Of a DNA stretch of 25,268 nt, positions 17,594-24,776 are shown piece by piece. Position 1 is the stretch's first letter. The number at the start of each line of letters is the position of its first letter. The stretch is from contig DXZL01000009.1 of assembly GCA_019419725.1 (NCBI GenBank), positions 1-25,268 of the forward strand, in the 5' to 3' direction. The position numbers were made by a program, and so were the translations under genes. The DNA is from Veillonella sp. (lineage in GTDB: Bacteria > Bacillota > Negativicutes > Veillonellales > Veillonellaceae). Below the pieces are notes generated by a model. That model was given only the letters and a program-made list of their open reading frames with translations, searched no databases and had not been told where the DNA came from.

Positions 17594-18637
17594 ATGTCTG
17601 ATTTTGCAAATATTAAAGTTATCGGTGTTGGTGGCGGCGGTAATAACGCTGTTAATCGTATGGTTGATAACCAAATTAAAGGTGTTCAATTTTTAGCCGT
17701 TAATACAGAAAACCAAGTGCTTGAATTGTCTAAAGCGGATGTAACAATTCAAATCGGTGAAAAAGTTACTAAAGGCCTTGGTGCTGGTGCTAACCCACAA
17801 ATCGGTGAAGAAGCAGCTCAAGAAAGCCGTGAAGAAATTACTAAAGCTCTTGAAGGTGCTGATATGGTATTCGTAACTGCTGGTATGGGCGGTGGTACTG
17901 GTACTGGTGCTGCTCCAATCGTAGCTGAATGTGCTAAAGAAGTTGGTGCATTAACAGTTGGCGTTGTAACTAAACCTTTCGCATTCGAAGGCAAACGTCG
18001 TCGTGCTGCGGCAGAAAAAGGCATTGAGTTCTTGACTCAAAAAGTTGATACAATTATCGTTATTCCTAATGACAAATTGTTACAAGTTGTAGATAAAAAA
18101 TGTTCCGTATCTGATGCATTCAGCAAAGCTGATGAAGTTCTTCGTCAAGGTATCAAAGGTATTTCCGATTTGATCCAAATTCCTGGTTTAATCAATCTTG
18201 ACTTTGCAGACGTTAAAACTATCATGACTAATCAAGGCGAAGCTTTGATGGGTATTGGTGAAGGTACAGGTGAAAACCGTGCTGCAGACGCTGCAAAAAT
18301 GGCTATCAATAGCCCATTGTTGGAAACTTCCATTGATGGTGCAAAAGGCATCTTGCTTAATATTTCTGGTAGCTCCGAATTGGGTATTTTTGAAGTAAAC
18401 GAAGCTGCTCAAATTATTTCTGATGCAGCAGACCCTGATGCAAATATCATCTTCGGTTCTGTTATCGATGAAAGCTTGGGCGATAAAGTTCAAGTTACTG
18501 TTGTAGCAACTGGTTTTGGCAATAACGCTAAAAGCGTACCAGAATTCGGTAAAACAACTACTACATCTCGTCCAGCATCCACTACAACAACAACTAACAG
18601 CGGTATCCCAGATATCCCTGTATTCATGAAACGCTAA
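17594..18637 (+). CDS. ftsZ: FtsZ, tubulin-like cell division GTPase
   Basis: 347-aa GTPase that forms the Z-ring. The GVGGGGNNAVNRM start (11-23), tubulin signature GGGTGTG (99-105), NLDFADVKTIM and the T7-loop region are intact. The globular part ends near residue 310; a short Thr/Ser-rich linker of about 25 residues leads to the conserved C-terminal peptide IPDIPVFMKR (338-347), which normally docks FtsA, SepF or ZipA. ATG 17594 follows GAGGAGG. The peptide is kept although no ftsA lies in this cluster. Confidence 0.98.
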   Translation: MSDFANIKVIGVGGGGNNAVNRMVDNQIKGVQFLAVNTENQVLELSKADVTIQIGEKVTKGLGAGANPQIGEEAAQESREEITKALEGADMVFVTAGMGGGTGTGAAPIVAECAKEVGALTVGVVTKPFAFEGKRRRAAAEKGIEFLTQKVDTIIVIPNDKLLQVVDKKCSVSDAFSKADEVLRQGIKGISDLIQIPGLINLDFADVKTIMTNQGEALMGIGEGTGENRAADAAKMAINSPLLETSIDGAKGILLNISGSSELGIFEVNEAAQIISDAADPDANIIFGSVIDESLGDKVQVTVVATGFGNNAKSVPEFGKTTTTSRPASTTTTTNSGIPDIPVFMKR

Positions 18638-18648
18638 TTTATAGAGTG

Positions 18649-18714
18649 TATAATCAAAACATTCGTAAATAAGTAACTTAGTAAGACATATCTTGAGATA
18701 TGTGTATAGGAGGT
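18649..18714 (+). promoter_or_regulatory. Leader of the small barrel gene: -10-like box, hairpin and strong ribosome site
   Basis: A consensus TATAAT (18649-18654) starts 12 bases after ftsZ, with no good -35. An 8-bp inverted repeat (ACATATCT 18686-18693, AGATATGT 18696-18703) lies just before a near-perfect AGGAGGT (18708-18714). The hairpin could stabilise the message or tune translation. No terminator separates ftsZ from this gene. Confidence 0.4.
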
Positions 18715-18718
18715 ACAA

Positions 18719-19288
18719 ATGAAGAAATTAGTATTATTAACTCTAGCAGCTACAGTTGTGGCAGGTAGTGCATTTGCAGCGGCACCTGTAACAAAAATTA
18801 GCGACGGTTCCACTAAAGTACAAGCTGATTATGCGTTTAAACAACATGTATCTAAAGGTGGCGGCAATAGCAACGACGGTTTCGGTGTTTCTTTGCAACA
18901 CGATCTTTCCAATAAAACTGCTGTTCAATATTCTTATGATAAATTGAATGCAAAAAATGGGGACATTAAAGATCATCAATTAGCATTAGTTTATAAAGTG
19001 CATCCAAACGTAAACGTATATGGTGCTGGTACTGCAATTCGTACAAATGATACAGAATTAGGTTTCCAAGCTGGTGTTATTGGTCATGTGCCATTGACAG
19101 AAAAAGTAAACGGCTTTGCTAAAGCTGGTTGGGGTAACGATATTAAACAAACTTACCAAGTAGGTGCTCAATATGAAGTTCGCCCTGATGTAGACTTGAA
19201 CGTATACTATGGCTATGATAAATATAGCGTAAACAGCAACGATAAAACTGCAAAAGGTTTACACGCTGGTGTAGGCTACTCCTTCTAA
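18719..19288 (+). CDS. Small outer-membrane beta-barrel protein
   Basis: 189 aa with a clear signal peptide (MKK, hydrophobic core, cleavage expected after AFA at residue 20). The mature 169 residues alternate polar and hydrophobic positions in about eight amphipathic strands (for example TAVQYSYDKL, HQLALVYKV, VNVYGAGTAI, VDLNVYYGYDKY), and the chain ends in GVGYSF, the C-terminal Phe signal recognised by the BAM machinery. Size fits an eight-stranded barrel of the OmpX/OmpA-barrel kind. I cannot name a specific family. Role could be adhesion, envelope stability or a narrow pore. Its presence supports a diderm host. Confidence 0.85.
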   Translation: MKKLVLLTLAATVVAGSAFAAAPVTKISDGSTKVQADYAFKQHVSKGGGNSNDGFGVSLQHDLSNKTAVQYSYDKLNAKNGDIKDHQLALVYKVHPNVNVYGAGTAIRTNDTELGFQAGVIGHVPLTEKVNGFAKAGWGNDIKQTYQVGAQYEVRPDVDLNVYYGYDKYSVNSNDKTAKGLHAGVGYSF

Positions 19289-19295
19289 GGATATC

Positions 19296-19326
19296 AAAGA
19301 CCACTCTAATGAGTGGTCTTTTTTTT
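19296..19326 (+). terminator. Intrinsic terminator after the barrel gene
   Basis: Perfect 11-bp stem (AAAGACCACTC 19296-19306 with GAGTGGTCTTT 19311-19321), loop TAAT, then more T residues to 19326. It lies 7 bases after the stop. Confidence 0.93.
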
Positions 19327-19359
19327 ATAAATACTAGCATATGATTTATAAAAATATTT

Positions 19360-19388
19360 TATATAGGATATTGTATATATCCTATATA
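19360..19388. repeat. AT-rich 11-bp perfect inverted repeat
   Basis: TATATAGGATA (19360-19370) and TATCCTATATA (19378-19388) flank a 7-base spacer, in the 200-base gap before the aminotransferase gene. A T6 run follows ten bases later (19396-19401 region). It could be an operator, a second weak terminator or a nucleoid-protein site. A TATAAT at 19464-19469 farther downstream is a possible -10 of the aminotransferase gene, with no clear -35. Confidence 0.45.
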
Positions 19389-19529
19389 CCTTAGCTTTTT
19401 TATAATTCAGATTGTAATTAGTATTTTTTCTTATGTATACAATATATTTTTAAATACTCATTGTATAATTAAATAAGTTTAGGTATGATAAATATGTAAT
19501 AATTCATTTTAGATAGGATGGTGCAAGTT

Positions 19530-20777
19530 ATGACAAGTGTTGCTGCAAAGCATGCAAAAGGGAAAAAACTTAAAGATGTAATCTTTGTAACTGCTGGCCA
19601 AGCCCAAGCTGATGCTAAAGAAAATGGTCGCGAGAACGTTGTTAATGGTACATTAGGTGCAATTTATGATGAAGATGGTAAATTAGTATTCCTTAAAACC
19701 GTTAAGGACGAATATTTAAGTCTTCCAGATTCTGAACATATTGGTTATGCTCCGATTGCAGGTGTACCTGAGTTTCTTGCTGCTGCAGAGGCGGAATGCT
19801 TTGGACAATCTCGTCCAGAAGGTCATATCCGTAGTATTGCTACTACAGGTGGTACAGGCGGTATTCATCACTTAGTTCATAACTATACAGAACCTGGTGA
19901 TGAGGTGTTGACTGCTGATTGGTACTGGGGTGCCTATCGTATACTTTGTAGCGATGTAGGTCGTACACTTGTTACCTATTCTTTATTTGATGAACATAAT
20001 AACTTTAACCATGAAGCGTTCCAAAATCGTGTAAATGAATTAGCTGCGAAACAAACAAATGTGGTAATTTTGTTTAATACACCTGGTAATAACCCAACAG
20101 GTTACTCTATAGAGGACAAAGATTGGGAATCTATCCTTAACTTCTTGAAAGAACTCGTTGCTATAGGCCGTAATAATGTAATCATTGGCATTGATGTTGC
20201 ATACCTTGATTATTCTGGTGAAAAAGAAGAGGTTCGTGCATTCTTTAGTAAATTCAGTCATTTGCCAAAAGAAATCCTTACATGTGTTTGCTATAGCTTG
20301 TCTAAAGGCTTCACTATGTATGGGCAACGTGTAGGTGCCTTGATTGGTATTTCTGATGATGAAGAAATTGCTGATGAATTCTTAGAAATCAACAAATCTA
20401 CAAGCCGTGCTACATGGTCTAATATATGCCGGCCTGCAATGCGTACAATGGCAAATATTGTAGCTGATCCAGCTAAGTTTAAAGCTTATGAAGATGAACG
20501 TAATTGCTATTATCAATTGATTCGCGATCGTGCTGATATATTTAAACAAGAATCAGCCCGAGTTGGTCTTCCTATGTTGCCATATCGCGGTGGTTTCTTT
20601 ATTACGATTCCTACAGATTCTGCTAATGCTATCTGTGAAGAGTTGAAAAAAGAACATATCTATGTTATCGCTTTAGCTAACGGTATTCGCATAGCTGCTT
20701 GTGGTATTCCTAAATTCCAAATGACAGGACTAGCTGAAAAAATTTATAATGCTATGAAACGACTCGGCAAATTATAA
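19530..20777 (+). CDS. PLP-dependent class I aminotransferase (aspartate/aromatic type)
   Basis: 415-aa cytoplasmic fold-type I aminotransferase. Motifs: TTGGTGGIHH (105-114, phosphate and ring contacts), DWYWGAY (130-136), NTPGNNPTG (183-191, with the substrate-binding Asn), IDVAYLDY (221-228), the PLP lysine in SLSKGFTMYGQRVG (K259) and the C-terminal GIRIAACGIP, whose Arg should bind the substrate carboxylate. The overall pattern resembles AspC/TyrB enzymes, so an aspartate, tyrosine or phenylalanine donor with 2-oxoglutarate is likely; exact specificity cannot be read. I chose ATG 19530, six bases after AGGATGGTG, over an in-frame ATG at 19518 that lies within that ribosome site. It stands alone, with its own terminator. 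Confidence 0.88.
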   Translation: MTSVAAKHAKGKKLKDVIFVTAGQAQADAKENGRENVVNGTLGAIYDEDGKLVFLKTVKDEYLSLPDSEHIGYAPIAGVPEFLAAAEAECFGQSRPEGHIRSIATTGGTGGIHHLVHNYTEPGDEVLTADWYWGAYRILCSDVGRTLVTYSLFDEHNNFNHEAFQNRVNELAAKQTNVVILFNTPGNNPTGYSIEDKDWESILNFLKELVAIGRNNVIIGIDVAYLDYSGEKEEVRAFFSKFSHLPKEILTCVCYSLSKGFTMYGQRVGALIGISDDEEIADEFLEINKSTSRATWSNICRPAMRTMANIVADPAKFKAYEDERNCYYQLIRDRADIFKQESARVGLPMLPYRGGFFITIPTDSANAICEELKKEHIYVIALANGIRIAACGIPKFQMTGLAEKIYNAMKRLGKL

Positions 20778-20797
20778 TAGATAATTAAAACTTATAC

Positions 20798-20833
20798 AAA
20801 AAGCCACTTGATACTTGTATCAAGTGGCTTTTT
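20798..20833. terminator. Bidirectional terminator, now disrupted from its minus-strand gene by an IS
   Basis: A perfect 16-bp stem (20798-20813 with 20818-20833) with loop CTTG, starting in A5 and ending in T5, so it can act on both strands. It serves the aminotransferase gene on +. The A5 side would have served the convergent DUF896 gene, but an insertion sequence now lies between them. Confidence 0.9.
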
Positions 20834-20835
20834 GC
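20828..20835. repeat. Left copy of 8-bp target site duplication
   Basis: CTTTTTGC abuts the left inverted repeat of the insertion sequence and is repeated exactly at 22185-22192. It includes the T tract of the aminotransferase terminator. Eight-base duplications are normal for the IS256 family. Confidence 0.92.
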
Positions 20836-20860
20836 GGGTTATAGGACAAAACGTGTTGGT
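20836..20860 (+). repeat. Left terminal inverted repeat of the IS
   Basis: 25 bases, perfect reverse complement of 22160-22184. The pairing stops at the flanking CTTTTTGC duplications, which fixes the element ends. Confidence 0.95.
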
Positions 20861-20866
20861 TTTATA

Positions 20867-20901
20867 GGCGATGGAGCTAGTAAATTACTGGCTCCATCGC
20901 C
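20867..20901. repeat. Perfect 11-bp hairpin inside the IS left end
   Basis: GGCGATGGAGC (20867-20877) pairs with GCTCCATCGCC (20891-20901) across a 13-base loop, followed by ATTTTAAG. It lies between the outer terminal repeat and its inner copy. It may block incoming transcription from the host or take part in end recognition. Confidence 0.7.
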
Positions 20902-20932
20902 ATTTTAAGTTCTTTTGATAAACTTAGAGGGT

Positions 20933-20949
20933 GGACAAAATGTGTTGGT
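20933..20949 (+). repeat. Internal direct copy of the IS terminal motif
   Basis: GGACAAAATGTGTTGGT differs at one base (T for C) from GGACAAAACGTGTTGGT at 20844-20860 of the terminal repeat, 89 bp away in the same orientation. It could be a second transposase binding site or a fossil left end. Confidence 0.8.
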
Positions 20950-21034
20950 AAAAAGTCCCAAAACTCTTGAATTTACTGGCTTCAATAAGGTTATATCTTC
21001 TTAGAAAATCGTGTTCTAAGTGGAGGGAATAATC

Positions 21035-22156
21035 ATGCTGGTAAGATGTATAAATTGTGGTTTTTCTTGTCAAAAATATGGGAAAACTAAAGCTGGATCA
21101 CAACGATGGCATTGTAAGCAGTGTAACATCACCTTTACACAAACTATTGATAATACTACTAAATGTTTTCATCGATTTCTAAATTGGTTATTTAGTAAAG
21201 AAACACAACAGAACATGCCTGGGCAGGGCCGTACATTTCGTAGACAGATAGCTGATTTCTGGCAAATATGGCCTATGCCGCCCAAAATTGAAACCTCGAG
21301 AGATGTGGTATTCGTTGATGGTATTTACTTAGCTAAAAAAGCTTGTATTTTAATCTGTTATGATGGTGAATATGTATTAGGGTGGTATTTATGTAGGTCA
21401 GAACAGTCTCGCTCATGGCAAGCTCTTATGCAGCGAATAGCGACACCCATTGTGGTCGTTTCTGATGGTGGACCTGGTCTTAGAAAAGCATTAAAAAAAG
21501 TTTGGCGTACTGCCAAACTTCAACGGTGTATTGTCCATGCCGTATGGCAAGTGCATCGCTATACTACTAGACGCCCTAAGACGTTAGCAGGCATTATGTT
21601 AAGAGATTTAGCAAGTGATCTGTATGCTGTAAAAACTCAGGAAGAAGCACAAATATGGATTCAACGATTATTTAATTGGAGAGTGACTTTTAAAGAGTTT
21701 CTAAGTGAAATGACACGTGATAGTAATGATAATTTAAGAGCCACACATGAACGCTTATTAAAAGCGTATAACTCGCTGGTAGTTTTAATTAATACAGAAA
21801 CAATGTTTCGATATTTAGATGAAACATTGGAGTTAGACAAAGAATGTCCGAGGACTAATAACCCTATTGAAGGAGGTGTAAACGCACAGCTTAGACGTTT
21901 GTTGCGTCACCATCGAGGGATGTCTATAGAAAAACGTATAAAAGCGGTCTTTTGGTGGTGTTATTTACACTCACCAAGACCGCTTTCTGCAAAAGAAATA
22001 CTTAAGGTAATGCCAACTGATGCAAGTATTTCTAAAATATATAGATCTATGAATGAAAGAGCCCAACTTCAAGGCATAATTCCAACTTGGGGGGATGCCA
22101 TTTCTTGGGGTGATTTGCATAACTATGACAAATTATCTTTCAATGATTGGGATTAA
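21035..22156 (+). CDS. IS256/MULE-type transposase, IS1249-like
   Basis: 373-aa DDE transposase. An N-terminal zinc ribbon (C5, C8, C27, C30) with GSQRWHCKQC is typical of the IS1249 group and probably binds DNA. The catalytic RNase-H-like domain shows FVDGIYL (D95), VVSDGGPGL (D144), the RCIVH motif (C165, H168) of IS256/MULE enzymes and NPIEGGVNAQLR (E279), so all catalytic residues are present. ATG 21035 follows GGAGGG with 7 bases of spacing; an in-frame GTG at 21020 precedes that site. The gene points the same way as the aminotransferase. No frameshift or stop interrupts it, so it is probably active. Confidence 0.93.
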   Translation: MLVRCINCGFSCQKYGKTKAGSQRWHCKQCNITFTQTIDNTTKCFHRFLNWLFSKETQQNMPGQGRTFRRQIADFWQIWPMPPKIETSRDVVFVDGIYLAKKACILICYDGEYVLGWYLCRSEQSRSWQALMQRIATPIVVVSDGGPGLRKALKKVWRTAKLQRCIVHAVWQVHRYTTRRPKTLAGIMLRDLASDLYAVKTQEEAQIWIQRLFNWRVTFKEFLSEMTRDSNDNLRATHERLLKAYNSLVVLINTETMFRYLDETLELDKECPRTNNPIEGGVNAQLRRLLRHHRGMSIEKRIKAVFWWCYLHSPRPLSAKEILKVMPTDASISKIYRSMNERAQLQGIIPTWGDAISWGDLHNYDKLSFNDWD

Positions 22157-22159
22157 AGT

Positions 22160-22184
22160 ACCAACACGTTTTGTCCTATAACCC
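22160..22184 (-). repeat. Right terminal inverted repeat of the IS
   Basis: Perfect 25-base reverse complement of 20836-20860. Begins only 3 bases after the transposase TAA. Confidence 0.95.
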
Positions 22185-22192
22185 CTTTTTGC
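22185..22192. repeat. Right copy of 8-bp target site duplication
   Basis: CTTTTTGC, identical to 20828-20835. Joining the flanks through a single copy restores the terminator tail followed closely by the DUF896 stop codon. Confidence 0.92.
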
Positions 22193-22196
22193 TATA

Positions 22197-22466
22197 TTAG
22201 TGAATATCTTTATGTTCTTTAATGTCTTGGTCAGCTTTTTTAGCCAAGTTTTCGAGCGCTTGTTTAGGAGCTGTACGTTCACCTGTTTCAGGATCCACGA
22301 ATTCAACACGGTCCAATGTATCTGTGATTTGGCCTCGAATGAAGCTTAAGTAAATTTCATAAAGTTCTTTTTTTTCTGCCAATTCCTCTGGTGTGAGTTG
22401 TTGCCCAGATTTTTTCTTTGCTGCTAGTTCATTTATACGTTTTAATGTATCGTTAATATTGCTCAT
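22197..22466 (-). CDS. DUF896 (YnzC-like) small protein
   Basis: 89-aa soluble helical protein of the DUF896 family. The hallmark start INDTLKRINELAAKKKSG, then LTPEELAEKKELYEIYLSFIRGQ and a VDPETGERTAP segment, match the two-helix YnzC pattern. The final 15 residues are charged and probably disordered. In Bacillus the homologue is linked to the SOS region; no function is established. The start is preceded on the minus strand by AGGAGGTCAAT and by an extended -10 TATAAT. Its stop is four bases from the IS target duplication, so its transcript should now run into the IS antisense strand. Confidence 0.9.
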   Translation of the reverse strand: MSNINDTLKRINELAAKKKSGQQLTPEELAEKKELYEIYLSFIRGQITDTLDRVEFVDPETGERTAPKQALENLAKKADQDIKEHKDIH

Positions 22467-22504
22467 ATTGACCTCCTGTATTCTATATTAGAATAACATG
22501 ATTT

Positions 22505-22513
22505 ATTATAACA
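22505..22513 (-). promoter_or_regulatory. Extended -10 promoter of the DUF896 gene
   Basis: On the minus strand TGT is directly followed by TATAAT (plus-strand ATTATAACA, 22505-22513), a perfect -10 with TGN extension, about 40 bases upstream of the start codon. No good -35 is seen, which extended -10 promoters tolerate. The region is shared with the divergent nth gene. Confidence 0.6.
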
Positions 22514-22589
22514 TAGAACTAAATGAATACGTATGGTAAGATATAAGTTGTACGCGTCTGTACTTTCACAAGTGAGAAAGGAGAGTTAT

Positions 22590-23225
22590 ATGCGTGTAAC
22601 AAAAGCAATAAAGGCAGAGCAATTGAAATTATTGCAAGAGCATTATTTTGATGCAAAACCTGCCCTTGAGTATACAAATGAATTTGAATTATTAGTGGCA
22701 GTCGTATTATCTGCACAATGTACGGATGAGAGAGTTAATATTGTTACTAAACGGTTATTTCCTGAACTAAATCATCCGGCTAAGATGTTAGCAATTGGGG
22801 TTACCAAATTAGAAACTCTGATTAAGGACTGTGGCCTTTATAAATCTAAAGCCAAAAATTTGATTGCCACTTGTCAGATTCTAGTAGAACAATACCACGG
22901 GGAAGTGCCACGGGAGTTTGATCAACTCGTTGAATTACCTGGTGTAGGTCGTAAGACTGCAAATGTGGTAGTATCTGTATTGTTTGGTACGCCAGCGATT
23001 GCTGTAGATACTCATGTATTCCGTGTGTCTAACCGATTAAAACTGGGTATTGCTAAAACACCAGAAGAGATGGAATTAAAGTTGCAAAAGGCAATTCCTA
23101 AAGAGGATTGGTCGGCTGCACATCATTGGTTGATTTATCATGGTCGTAAACTATGTAAGGCTCGTAAGCCTTTATGTGAAGAATGTTTTTTAAATCATGT
23201 ATGCCCTTCGGCGGGAAAGGTTTAA
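22590..23225 (+). CDS. nth: Endonuclease III (DNA glycosylase/AP lyase)
   Basis: 211-aa base-excision repair enzyme removing oxidised pyrimidines and cutting at abasic sites. The helix-hairpin-helix LPGVGRKTANVV carries the catalytic Lys (K122), and AVDTHVFRVSNRL the catalytic Asp (D140). Four cysteines in C-X6-C-X2-C-X5-C spacing (C189, C196, C199, C205) bind the 4Fe-4S cluster. The frame is open upstream, but ATG 22590 follows AAAGGAG by six bases and gives the usual length. CTTTC at 22563-22567 can pair with GAAAG at 22576-22580 and may partly mask the ribosome site. The next gene starts one base after the stop. Confidence 0.96.
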   Translation: MRVTKAIKAEQLKLLQEHYFDAKPALEYTNEFELLVAVVLSAQCTDERVNIVTKRLFPELNHPAKMLAIGVTKLETLIKDCGLYKSKAKNLIATCQILVEQYHGEVPREFDQLVELPGVGRKTANVVVSVLFGTPAIAVDTHVFRVSNRLKLGIAKTPEEMELKLQKAIPKEDWSAAHHWLIYHGRKLCKARKPLCEECFLNHVCPSAGKV

Positions 23226-23226
23226 T

Positions 23227-24666
23227 ATGAAAGTAAATAACGAAGAATTTATTGCCCTTTGTGCTACTCATGGCATTGAAGGTATTGATATTGTAAATGA
23301 GTTAATGCGTTTTAAAGTGTTAGATCAGTTGATTTCTAGTAATGCTAGCTCCCGTGAGTGGGGTGTGACAGCAGATGATTTATATGCGTTAGCAGAAAAA
23401 TCTACAGTAGAGTCTTTTGGCCCTGTTCCATATGATTTGAATACATTCCAAGCTCTATATGGTCCTTCCTTTAGAGTGGAATTGTTTGATTTTATTAGCG
23501 ACACAGGTATTTTAGATGGTCTAGATGTTGGTACTATCTGGGAGACTCCTGTTCGTGAAAGTATCGAAGCCCATAGTAAAACGGGAGAACTCGTTCTATA
23601 TGCTTATGTAGAAGAATACGCAGGTATGATTGAAGAAATCCTTCAATCTTATGAAGATAAAAAAGTTGTGCTTTATACGGCATCTCCAGTGTGCTATAGC
23701 ATTTTGACACGTTTATATCCAATGGCGCAAATTATTAATCAATGGCCTCATCGCAGCTATTTTGATCATATCTTTACAGGTACGGTTGGTATGTTCCAAT
23801 CATCTGAAGATATTGTGGAAGAAGTGGCTAATGGTTTACATAATCTTGTTCCAGAAGGAATTGCACAATTATTCTTGCCTGCTACGATGGCACAAAACCA
23901 ATTGGGCTTGAATAATATGGCATTACAATTCTTTTTGAATCAAAAGCGTGTAGAAGCTATTCGTGAATGGACACCATTAGGGGCTTACGAAATTGTATAT
24001 GGCAAATATGATGTTAAAAAGATGCGTGTTGGTCTACGTGAACGCGTAGGAGAAGAATGGAAAACGATTAACTATATTCCATTGCCTCATGGTGTGTTCG
24101 CTCAATTGCCAGTGTTTACCGTATTAAATTATGGCTTATCCTTACGTTCTATTTTGCTACCAGGTGGTCAAACTGATGTAGCCTTAGGACAAGATGGTAT
24201 TTACTGTATCGACAGCCGAGTTTCTGAATTAGGTCGTAATGCTCTTGTTGAAAATGGCGCTTATTTCCTTACATTTAAACGTCATGCAGATCATGTAGAT
24301 GTAGATATTACTACAGAAGTACCAAAAGAGGATATTTATTGGATGTTCCCAGATGCTGAATTAGCCTATATGTGGTATGCATACTTCTGTAGCACTATTG
24401 GTCAAACATTGATCCAAGAAGTTTCCATGCTCGTTCAAACAGATGAGTCATTCGGTTATATGCTTAGCAGCGTACGTCGACGCGTATTAGATGTTAACGA
24501 CGAGGCTCAACTAATCACATCTGTTCAAGCAGCTGATGAAGCGTATATCAAGGCTGTGACAGAAGCGACAGAAGATTGGAAATCTACAGTAGATGAATTA
24601 GGTGCTCAAGTTATGCCACCAACAACATCTATTGATATTGAGGATTATAGCGATTATAAAAACTAA
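23227..24666 (+). CDS. Unrecognised 479-aa protein, possibly a degenerate adenine-methyltransferase fold
   Basis: I do not recognise a named family. The acidic, soluble protein has no signal peptide or membrane helix. Residues 1-115 look helical. Residues 145-270 resemble the second half of a Rossmann-like N6-adenine methyltransferase: strand KKVVLYTAS, a strand FDHIFTG (179-185) where such enzymes carry FDxIxxNPPF, helix EEVANGLHNLVPEGIAQLFLP (about 198-218), then a FFLNQKRVEAIREWTP stretch like the helix-and-strand after motif IV in type I modification subunits. The NPPF/NPPY catalytic motif is absent, so catalysis is doubtful. The remainder has no clear motif and ends in an acidic tail. 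It starts one base after nth (AAAGG site), so the two are probably co-expressed; no restriction genes are nearby. Confidence 0.6.
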   Translation: MKVNNEEFIALCATHGIEGIDIVNELMRFKVLDQLISSNASSREWGVTADDLYALAEKSTVESFGPVPYDLNTFQALYGPSFRVELFDFISDTGILDGLDVGTIWETPVRESIEAHSKTGELVLYAYVEEYAGMIEEILQSYEDKKVVLYTASPVCYSILTRLYPMAQIINQWPHRSYFDHIFTGTVGMFQSSEDIVEEVANGLHNLVPEGIAQLFLPATMAQNQLGLNNMALQFFLNQKRVEAIREWTPLGAYEIVYGKYDVKKMRVGLRERVGEEWKTINYIPLPHGVFAQLPVFTVLNYGLSLRSILLPGGQTDVALGQDGIYCIDSRVSELGRNALVENGAYFLTFKRHADHVDVDITTEVPKEDIYWMFPDAELAYMWYAYFCSTIGQTLIQEVSMLVQTDESFGYMLSSVRRRVLDVNDEAQLITSVQAADEAYIKAVTEATEDWKSTVDELGAQVMPPTTSIDIEDYSDYKN

Positions 24667-24776
24667 TTGTAAAAGTCCCATATTTAGTTTAAAATATATC
24701 GTATCCTAAAAAATATAAACTACTAAATATAGTAGGTATGAAACATACTACACGAATGTGTAAGAAGGGAGGATTC

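Larger units (their letters stand above)
20836..22184 (+). mobile_element. Complete IS256-family (IS1249-like) insertion sequence, 1,349 bp
   Basis: Perfect 25-bp terminal inverted repeats (20836-20860 and 22160-22184, reading GGGTTATAGGACAAAACGTG inward for the first 20 bases) enclose one intact transposase gene. The element is flanked by identical 8-bp duplications, CTTTTTGC. Intact ends, gene and duplication argue for a recent, possibly still mobile insertion. Outside the transposase the left end carries 174 bases with a hairpin and a second copy of the terminal motif, whereas the right end has only 3 bases between the stop codon and the repeat. Confidence 0.95.

Noticed and set aside
22531..22542. 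Possible extended -10 of nth (TGG TAAGAT)
   Set aside because: Only four of six bases match and no -35 exists at 17 bases; nth surely needs a promoter in this gap, but I cannot place it.
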